In this document: one piece after another, positions 8,148 through 13,822 of the stretch
Position numbering within the stretch: the first letter of the stretch is position 1
Layout of the letters: the number at the start of each line of letters is the position of its first letter
From: Bacillota bacterium
GTDB lineage: Bacteria > Bacillota > Bacilli > Paenibacillales > NBRC-103111
Length of the DNA stretch: 13,822 nt
Assembly: GCA_023393235.1 (NCBI GenBank)
Contig: JAEWMH010000099.1
Span: 1 to 13,822 of the forward strand
Direction: 5' to 3'
The notes under the pieces: model-generated
Databases searched by the model: none
Seen by the model: only the letters and a program-made list of their open reading frames with translations
Told to the model about the DNA's origin: nothing
Position numbers and translations under genes: made by a program

Positions 8148-9001
8148 TCAGCAAAAAAGAAAAGATCTATATCACAAGTGTGTACACACTTCTCAGTTTA
8201 ATCGCCGTCAGCGTAGTTTTTCCGCTCTTGTATGTGGTTGCAGTGTCCTTGACACCCTATTCGGAGGTGCTGAAGAACGGCGGCTTCGCCATCATTCCGC
8301 GCAGCATCAATTTTGAAGCCTACGCCGCTTTTTTGAGGGATCACAAAATTCCTCGCGCCTATGAAGTTACCGTATTCCTGACGGTAGTTGGAACCGCTAT
8401 CAATCTTATTATGACCTCTCTAATGGCTTATCCGCTAAGCAAAAAAAATCTGCCGTTCCGCAGCCTGCTGTTACTGGTGATCCTGTTCACAATGCTGTTT
8501 GGCGGAGGTATGATTCCCACTTACCTGGTAGTCAAGTCAACAGGCTTGCTCAACTCTGTCTGGGCCATGATTATCCCCGGGAGCGTCGCAACCTTCTACC
8601 TTCTGATTATGAAAACGTTTTTCGAGAACCTGCCGGAAAGCCTGGATGAAGCCGCCAAAATTGACGGGGCCAGCGAAATCAGAATATTGTGGCAAATTGT
8701 TCTGCCCTTGTCCATGCCGATTATGGCTACGGTGGGATTGTTCTACGCTGTGGGCCATTGGAATGAATTTTTCAATGCCATTATCTATGTCTCCGACAGC
8801 AGTCTGCATCCGCTCCAGGTTACACTCCGGGGAATCCTGAAGCAGACGGAGCTGCCTGAGCTTGATGTGGAGCAGGTGCTGCCTACCCAGTCGCTGCAGA
8901 TGGCCGCTGTTATCCTCTCCACCTTACCTATCCTTGTTGTTTACCCTTTTATCCAGAAGTATTTCACCCAGGGGGCCATGCTGGGATCGGTAAAAGGCTG
9001 A
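8141..9001 (+). CDS. ABC sugar importer permease, LplC/YtcP (MalG) type
   Basis: The second membrane subunit of the importer, 286 residues, with about six membrane segments (for example 11-35 and 107-130). The EAA loop is at 170-190 (EAAKIDGASEIRILWQIVLP), and the C-terminus QKYFTQGAMLGSVKG is the usual MalG/LplC-family end. The frame is open further upstream to an ATG at 8069, but that start would lie deep inside the first permease gene. The ATG at 8141 has GGAGG immediately upstream (short 3-nt spacing), gives the family's usual N-terminus, and overlaps the previous stop by only 7 nt, so I chose it. It works with the LplB-type permease and the downstream lipoprotein. Confidence 0.93.
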   Translation: MVISKKEKIYITSVYTLLSLIAVSVVFPLLYVVAVSLTPYSEVLKNGGFAIIPRSINFEAYAAFLRDHKIPRAYEVTVFLTVVGTAINLIMTSLMAYPLSKKNLPFRSLLLLVILFTMLFGGGMIPTYLVVKSTGLLNSVWAMIIPGSVATFYLLIMKTFFENLPESLDEAAKIDGASEIRILWQIVLPLSMPIMATVGLFYAVGHWNEFFNAIIYVSDSSLHPLQVTLRGILKQTELPELDVEQVLPTQSLQMAAVILSTLPILVVYPFIQKYFTQGAMLGSVKG

Positions 9002-9028
9002 CATAAAACATCCATTGGGGGAATGAAA

Positions 9029-10570
9029 ATGAAACGAAAGCTCACGGGAATGCTCGCAGTATCTCTTTCCTTCGCTATGCTCTTCAGCGCCTGTTCAGGG
9101 GCAAAGTCCTCGGGGGAGTCACCTTCGCCTTCCGGCAATGCCGGCCAGGCCAATCCTTCAGGCGCTTCCAAGGAGCCAATCACCATCAATTTATTCCGGG
9201 CCGGGCAAGGGCTTCCGGCTCCCGATCAGGATATTCTTCTGCCGCGGCTGAATGAAGCGCTCAACATGAAGCTGAATTACAAGACGGCACCTACCGAATA
9301 CGAGCAGCAGCTGACTGTGCAGATTGCCGGTGGAACCCCGCCCGATATGTTCTCCGTCACCAAGGAGCAGATGTACCAGTTCGTACAGCAAGGATTGCTG
9401 TTGGACCTGACTCCGTATTTGAGCAGCATGAAGCATATTACAGAAGAGAACGGCTTTACGAAGATGCATATGCTGAAGGGCGTTGTAGACGGCAAGCAGT
9501 ATGCTATCCCCTACCGTCCGCTGATTCCCGTTCAAACCACCTTTTGGGTCAGACAGGACTGGCTTGATAAGCTGGGCCTGAAGGCTCCGAAGACATTGGA
9601 TGAGCTTAAAGCGGTAGCGAAAGCCTTCGTGGAGCAGGATCCTGATGGCAACGGCAAAAGAGATACCATCGGCATAACCGGCAATGGCTTGAAGGGCACC
9701 TTGAGTCCCATCTTCGCCGCCTTCGGCGTGGCGGAGCCCGGGCAGATGATGATTCGCGATAATAAGGTGGTCTATTCCACAGAGCTGCCGGAAACCAGGG
9801 AAGCCATTGCCTACATCAATAAAATGCTCTCGGAAAATCTCATAGACCCGGAGTTCCTGACCAATAACAGTCTCATGCATCAGGAAAAGGCCTTTACAGG
9901 TAAAGCGGGCATCATCTATGCTCACTGGGCGCATATCAAAAGGGCCGATATGGTTGCAAAAATGAACGCCATTAACCCCAATCAGGTCTGGACCCAGCTG
10001 GATGCCATGGTTGGTCCCAACGGACAGAAGTTTGCGGATTATTATGATGAAGGCGCTGCCAACCAGCGCTGGGTCATCCCGAAATCATTGGCGAAGCAGC
10101 CGGAAAAAGTAAAGAAGGTCCTGGAATATCTGGATTATGTCTCTGGCGGTGAAGGGCAGCTTCTTGTCAATTACGGTATTGAAGGCCGCAACTATAAGAT
10201 GGAAAACGGAAAAATTGTCCTAATTCCGGAGAATCAGACGGAAATGGGTCATGCCAGCGTTCATCAAACCACTGGCCGTGTGGAATTGGATTACTTAAAT
10301 ACCAAGTTCCCCGACCTTGCTCCCTATTTCAATTTTACGAACAAGCTTCCGGTCATCAGTGTGTATGGCAATTTCGCTACCGTTCCTGCAGGTGTCAACC
10401 CTGCGGATAAGCTTAAGTACGAGGAAGAGGAGCTAGTGAAGTTTATCTACGGAAGACGCCCCTTGTCCGAGATGGATGCGTTTATTAAGACTCTGCGGAA
10501 TACTTACGGGCTTGACAAATATATTGAGGAAACCACCAAAGCGATGAAGGTTCTTGGGATTCTGAAATAA
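9029..10570 (+). CDS. lipoprotein solute-binding protein of the sugar importer (LplA type)
   Basis: An extracellular carbohydrate-binding lipoprotein of 513 residues that delivers the sugar to the two permeases. The N-terminus has a basic end, a hydrophobic stretch and a lipobox-like FSAC with C22 as the lipid-attachment residue; phenylalanine at -3 is slightly unusual. A Ser/Gly/Pro-rich tether follows (SGAKSSGESPSPSG). The mature region looks like the SBP_bac_1 family, with a sugar-binding fold including the GGTPPDMF motif and a DPDGNGKRDTIG segment common in this subfamily. I chose the ATG at 9029 over 9023 because GGGGG (9017-9021) is 7 nt from the former and 1 nt from the latter; both give the same mature protein. 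The ligand cannot be read from the sequence. Confidence 0.92.
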   Translation: MKRKLTGMLAVSLSFAMLFSACSGAKSSGESPSPSGNAGQANPSGASKEPITINLFRAGQGLPAPDQDILLPRLNEALNMKLNYKTAPTEYEQQLTVQIAGGTPPDMFSVTKEQMYQFVQQGLLLDLTPYLSSMKHITEENGFTKMHMLKGVVDGKQYAIPYRPLIPVQTTFWVRQDWLDKLGLKAPKTLDELKAVAKAFVEQDPDGNGKRDTIGITGNGLKGTLSPIFAAFGVAEPGQMMIRDNKVVYSTELPETREAIAYINKMLSENLIDPEFLTNNSLMHQEKAFTGKAGIIYAHWAHIKRADMVAKMNAINPNQVWTQLDAMVGPNGQKFADYYDEGAANQRWVIPKSLAKQPEKVKKVLEYLDYVSGGEGQLLVNYGIEGRNYKMENGKIVLIPENQTEMGHASVHQTTGRVELDYLNTKFPDLAPYFNFTNKLPVISVYGNFATVPAGVNPADKLKYEEEELVKFIYGRRPLSEMDAFIKTLRNTYGLDKYIEETTKAMKVLGILK

Positions 10571-10590
10571 CGGAAGGGAGGCGTTAAAAG

Positions 10591-11925
10591 ATGGAAGCAG
10601 CAAGCTGGCATGACCTGCCGTTGGCGGGGGAATACGATGTGGTTGTTGTCGGAGGCGGCACCTCCGGTTCCATAGCGGCAATTCAAGCGGGAAGATGCGG
10701 CGCAAAAACCGCATTGATCGAGAAGAACGGTATTCTCGGAGGAACTATGGTCGTAGCTGCCGTCAATTTCCCGGGCTTGTTCCATGCCTGGGGCAAGCAA
10801 ATCATCAAGGGAATCGGCTGGCAGATCATCGAGGAGGTCGCGCGCAGGAACGGAGCTGTTCTCCCGGACTTTTCTGTTCCCTATCGGGAGCACCGGCACT
10901 GGGAGCATCAAATTCTGGTGAACAAGTTTGTTTACAGCACAGTGCTTGATGAATTTTGTCTGGAAGCCGGTGTGGCGTTACGATTTCACGAGATGCCGGC
11001 GGCAGCCTATTTGGAGAATGGTCAAGTGCACCTGGTGGTAGCCGGCAAGTCCGGCCTCAGCCTGATTCGCGCCAAGAAGGTCATTGATGCCACCGGCGAC
11101 GCCAATGTGGCCGGGCTGCTGGGCTGTGAGCGCGAGCACAGCAGTAAGCCGCAGCCCGGCACCCTGATGTACGCTATCGACGGCTACCGGTTTGCCGATG
11201 TGGACCGCAATGCGCTTGTTGAGCTGTACAACACTGAGTCTGCCAAGGGCAATGTGCTCATCACCGATCACTGCCCCGCTCAGATACCCTTCCTCAGAGA
11301 GCTTGAGGCCGGCGGCGGAAATTATATGCATGTAACGGATATAGACGGCTCCAGCTCCTTCTCCCGTTCTGCGGCAGAGATCAAGGGGCGGCAGGCGATC
11401 ATGCGTATCTATGAATTCCTCCGCAAAGTACCGGGCTGCGAAAACCTGAAGGTGGCCTTCATTGCCAATGAGTGCGGCATCCGGGAAACCCTCCGCATTG
11501 TCGGGGAGAAGCGGGTCACCTGCAAGGAGTATGCGAGCGGTTATGTGTGGGAGGATGCGGTTTGCTACAGCTTCTATCCCATTGACGTTCATCAGCATGA
11601 CAGCAACACGACGGATATCCGTCCGCTGTCCAGGGATGTCTTTCCGACGATTCCTTTGGGTGCGTTGATCCCCAAGGGCCACGACCATGTGCTGGCGGCC
11701 GGTCGCTGCATCTCCGGCGACCAGGACGCAAGCTCCGCCTTCCGGGTGCAGGCGTCATGCATGGCTACCGGGCAGGCGGCCGGAGCGGCTGCGGCGCTTG
11801 CCGCCAAACGGGATGTTTCCGTGCGCAAGCTGAATCCGGAAGAGCTGTCTGCGGTTTTGGAGCAGCACGGGGCTCTGGTGCCGGGAAAGTCAGTCTTGCA
11901 GAGAACGGGGAGTGAAGAATCGTGA
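10591..11925 (+). CDS. FAD-dependent oxidoreductase, PF12831-like family
   Basis: A 444-residue soluble flavoprotein with no signal peptide. Residues 15-50 form the Rossmann FAD-binding fold, with VVVGGGTSG (18-26) and E44 in ALIEKNGILGG as the probable ribose-binding acid. VIDATGDANVAG (164-175) is the second FAD contact, GIRETLRIVGEKR (296-308) is the family signature, and AAGRCISGD (368-376) starts the C-terminal FAD-contacting segment. A good GGGAGG lies upstream of the ATG. The gene follows the binding-protein gene by 20 nt, and its stop overlaps the GH3 start, so it belongs to the operon. Members of this family recur near glycosidase genes in Paenibacillus and related bacteria, but the substrate is mostly unknown. 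Oxidation of an imported sugar or glycoside is a plausible guess; it is not shown by the sequence. Confidence 0.85.
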   Translation: MEAASWHDLPLAGEYDVVVVGGGTSGSIAAIQAGRCGAKTALIEKNGILGGTMVVAAVNFPGLFHAWGKQIIKGIGWQIIEEVARRNGAVLPDFSVPYREHRHWEHQILVNKFVYSTVLDEFCLEAGVALRFHEMPAAAYLENGQVHLVVAGKSGLSLIRAKKVIDATGDANVAGLLGCEREHSSKPQPGTLMYAIDGYRFADVDRNALVELYNTESAKGNVLITDHCPAQIPFLRELEAGGGNYMHVTDIDGSSSFSRSAAEIKGRQAIMRIYEFLRKVPGCENLKVAFIANECGIRETLRIVGEKRVTCKEYASGYVWEDAVCYSFYPIDVHQHDSNTTDIRPLSRDVFPTIPLGALIPKGHDHVLAAGRCISGDQDASSAFRVQASCMATGQAAGAAAALAAKRDVSVRKLNPEELSAVLEQHGALVPGKSVLQRTGSEES

Positions 11926-13502
11926 AATACCGTATTGTCATAACCGAGCAAATCCGCACAACGGTGGAAAGCTGGGACTTTCGCAAATTGCTGAATCAAG
12001 TATGCTGTCCGAACTTTAGAAGAGTGGGAGAAGAGGGCATCGAGGAATTTGGCGCCATGTTCTTTCATCCCGAGGAGCGGAACAAGCTGGAGCAGCAGAT
12101 TGCCAAGTTCAAAGCCGCCTGCAAGGTGCCGCCGCTTATCGTCAGTGATCTCGAGAGCGGCCCGGGGGACATGATTCTCAGCGCAGCCCGCTTTCCCCAT
12201 TTTATGGGCGTTTGCCAGACGGGGGATCCCGATCTTATATATGAGGTTGGCAAGATAGCGGCCCTCGAGGCGGGTGAACTGGGTTATAACTGGACCTTCG
12301 CGCCTGTCACTGATCTAGCCAAGGATCAGGACAGCCCTGTTGTCTCCTCCCGCAGTCCCGGTCATACACCTGAATATGCCGGCAGAATGGCTGCAGCCTA
12401 TATGCATGGTCTGCAGGAAAACGGCATGATGGCGACCATCAAGCATTTTCCGGGTGACGGCTTTACCTCCTGGGACCAGCATCTGACCACGCCTGTTAAT
12501 CCTCTTGGCCGGGCAGAATGGCTTGCCGGTCCAGGCAGCATTTACCGCTATATGATCGACGAAGGGGCAATGGCTGTCATGCCGGGCCATATCGCGCTGC
12601 CCGCGTTTGATGAGCCGGACGAACGCGGACTGTACCCGCCGGCCACCTTATCCCGGCGTCTGTTGCTGGACTTGCTGCGCGGTGAGCTGGGCTTTGAGGG
12701 GCTGATTGTTTCCGACGCCGTCGAAATGGGCGGAGCGGTGGGGTTTATGAATTATTACGACGCCTGCGCCGCCACCCTGGAGAACGGATGTGATGTACTC
12801 TTGTTCCCGCGGATCGACGAGCGCTTCTACCGTGAGATGGAAGCGCGGCTTTCCTCCGGGAAGCTGACGCTTGCTGCACTGAGGGACCGGGCGGCCCGTA
12901 TACTGGCGCTGAAGGAGCAGATAGGCCTCCTGTCCGGATTGCCGGCCGCTATGCCGGCGATGGACCGCACCCACAGCCTGAAGATCGCTCGTCAGGTTGC
13001 CGATGCCTGCATGACGGTGGTTCGCGACCGGGAAGGAATCATTCCGGCGGCCATCGGGAGGAATACCCGCATCCTGCACACTGTAATCATGAATGGCCAT
13101 GAGCATTACGGGGAACTGTTTGAGCGGCTGCACGCCGAGCTGCGCAAGCGCAGTGACTTAGTGGATCAATGGATTGATCCCGGCCCGGACCGATTGTTCG
13201 AGGCGGCAGTCGAGGGCAAATACGATCTGATCCTCTGCTCCATCGGCAGCCAACTGAGCTATGGACTAAACGTGGTGCGGCTGCATGACGAGGTGGCCCG
13301 CAACATGATGGGGGGCTGGACGAAGCTGGGGACGAAGATTATTTTCGTCGCGCACTATCATCCGTTTGTACACAAGGAATATGAGGCATCCATCGACACC
13401 ATCATCAACACATACGGGGATATTGAATGCTCCGCGGAATTGTTGGTTGCCAAGATAGCCGGGGATTTGCCCATTGGACGTATGTTGCGCGCCCATGATT
13501 AA
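11922..13502 (+). CDS. cytoplasmic GH3 glycosidase with NagZ-like Asp-His dyad
   Basis: A 526-residue glycoside hydrolase family 3 enzyme without a signal peptide, so it acts in the cytoplasm. The N-terminal TIM barrel shows APVTDL, a substrate-binding RSPG (144-147) in place of the usual RSFG of NagZ enzymes, and KHFPGDG (174-180). D185 and H187 form the D-x-H dyad that serves as general acid/base in NagZ-type beta-N-acetylglucosaminidases. The probable nucleophile is D265 in IVSDAVEMGG. Residues about 355-520 look like the GH3 C-terminal alpha/beta domain. Known two-domain members include NagZ-like enzymes and some phosphorylases; the dyad favours a beta-N-acetylhexosaminide or similar beta-glycoside substrate, but activity is not certain. 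Translation starts with GTG, 4 nt overlapping the oxidoreductase stop (GTGA), with GGGGAG 9 nt upstream. Confidence 0.88.
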   Translation: MKYRIVITEQIRTTVESWDFRKLLNQVCCPNFRRVGEEGIEEFGAMFFHPEERNKLEQQIAKFKAACKVPPLIVSDLESGPGDMILSAARFPHFMGVCQTGDPDLIYEVGKIAALEAGELGYNWTFAPVTDLAKDQDSPVVSSRSPGHTPEYAGRMAAAYMHGLQENGMMATIKHFPGDGFTSWDQHLTTPVNPLGRAEWLAGPGSIYRYMIDEGAMAVMPGHIALPAFDEPDERGLYPPATLSRRLLLDLLRGELGFEGLIVSDAVEMGGAVGFMNYYDACAATLENGCDVLLFPRIDERFYREMEARLSSGKLTLAALRDRAARILALKEQIGLLSGLPAAMPAMDRTHSLKIARQVADACMTVVRDREGIIPAAIGRNTRILHTVIMNGHEHYGELFERLHAELRKRSDLVDQWIDPGPDRLFEAAVEGKYDLILCSIGSQLSYGLNVVRLHDEVARNMMGGWTKLGTKIIFVAHYHPFVHKEYEASIDTIINTYGDIECSAELLVAKIAGDLPIGRMLRAHD

Positions 13503-13515
13503 GAGGAGTGTTGTC

Positions 13516-13822
13516 ATGAAAGAGCAATATTCAATTGGCTGGCAGGTTGGCTGGAGCAACGCTGCGGAGGAAAAGCCCGGCCGCATGGTGGAGGCTGCAG
13601 TGCCGGGAGCGGTGCAACTGGATTGGAGCCGTGCGGAAGGGTGGCCTGATCCCTATTACGGAGAGAATTGGCGCCAGTTCGAATGGATGGAAGACAAATA
13701 CTGGACCTACCGCGCTGTGCTTGACTTTCCGGCTGTAACCAAGGAGCAGCGGCTCTTGTTTGTGTCCAAGGGAATCGACTATCACTTCAGCCTTATGTTG
13801 GATGGTGTTCTGCTGCTGAGAC
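13516..13822 (+). CDS. GH2 beta-mannosidase-like glycosidase, N-terminal part (cut by window edge)
   Basis: Only the first 102 codons are visible. They match the N-terminal sugar-binding domain of glycoside hydrolase family 2: VPGAVQLDW, PDPYYGENWRQFEWMEDKYWTYR and the beginning of the jelly-roll strands. The arrangement of PGAVQLDW, PDPYYGEN and a WMEDKYWTYR stretch is closest to the beta-mannosidase-type and exo-beta-glucosaminidase-type subfamilies. The catalytic domain lies beyond the edge, so activity cannot be checked. GAGGAG 7-8 nt upstream supports this ATG, 13 nt after the GH3 stop, so it continues the operon. No signal peptide is seen, which suggests cytoplasmic action on imported oligosaccharides. 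Confidence 0.85.
   Translation, partial: MKEQYSIGWQVGWSNAAEEKPGRMVEAAVPGAVQLDWSRAEGWPDPYYGENWRQFEWMEDKYWTYRAVLDFPAVTKEQRLLFVSKGIDYHFSLMLDGVLLLR

Noticed and set aside
9191..9934. 247-codon minus-strand open frame
   Set aside because: It lies wholly opposite the solute-binding protein gene, with no recognisable product or ribosome binding site; a shadow of biased codon use.
10978..11688. 236-codon minus-strand open frame
   Set aside because: It is antisense to the FAD oxidoreductase, whose motifs are clear; no independent coding evidence.
1..13822. CRISPR arrays, tRNA/rRNA genes, transposases or insertion sequences
   Set aside because: No regular repeat-spacer pattern, no tRNA-like cloverleaf and no transposase-like frame was noticed on reading; short RNAs cannot be excluded by eye.

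Overview
The window looks like a carbohydrate-utilisation locus from a Paenibacillus-like Firmicute. The signs are moderately GC-rich coding sequence, strong AGGAGG-type ribosome binding sites, CcpA-type cre operators, and the characteristic set of a YesN/YesM two-component system, an Lpl-type ABC importer without its own ATPase, and glycoside hydrolases. The genus is inferred from gene style, not proven.

Layout, left to right. Positions 1-422 hold no intact gene. They contain a coding-like minus-strand open frame with no start codon (31-279), a perfect cre match (80-94) and a strong 15-bp hairpin (286-319) that probably terminates the minus-strand gene 423-3617. That gene encodes a large secreted multidomain clan GH-A glycoside hydrolase: signal peptide, (beta/alpha)8 catalytic domain, Ig-like domain, chitobiase-type domain, a small beta module and two tandem C-terminal carbohydrate-binding-like modules. 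A 207-bp divergent region (3618-3824) carries candidate promoters in both directions and a second perfect cre placed just downstream of the predicted start of hydrolase transcription.

On the plus strand, a tightly packed cluster runs from 3825 off the right edge. It encodes a YesN-like response regulator (REC + AraC-type HTH), an overlapping YesM-like sensor kinase, a 12-bp-stem hairpin, two Lpl/MalFG-type permeases (7-nt overlap), a lipoprotein solute-binding protein, a PF12831-type FAD-dependent oxidoreductase, a cytoplasmic GH3 enzyme with a NagZ-like Asp-His dyad (4-nt overlap), and the N-terminus of a GH2 beta-mannosidase-like enzyme cut by the window edge.

Working model (inference): the secreted hydrolase cuts an external glycan, the kinase/regulator pair senses a product, the importer brings oligosaccharides in, and the oxidoreductase, GH3 and GH2 enzymes process them in the cytoplasm. 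CcpA would switch off the secreted enzyme when better carbon is available. A beta-HexNAc- or beta-mannose-containing glycan is one guess at the substrate. The least explained parts are the oxidoreductase between importer and hydrolase genes, the inter-gene hairpin, and the left-edge gene fragment.
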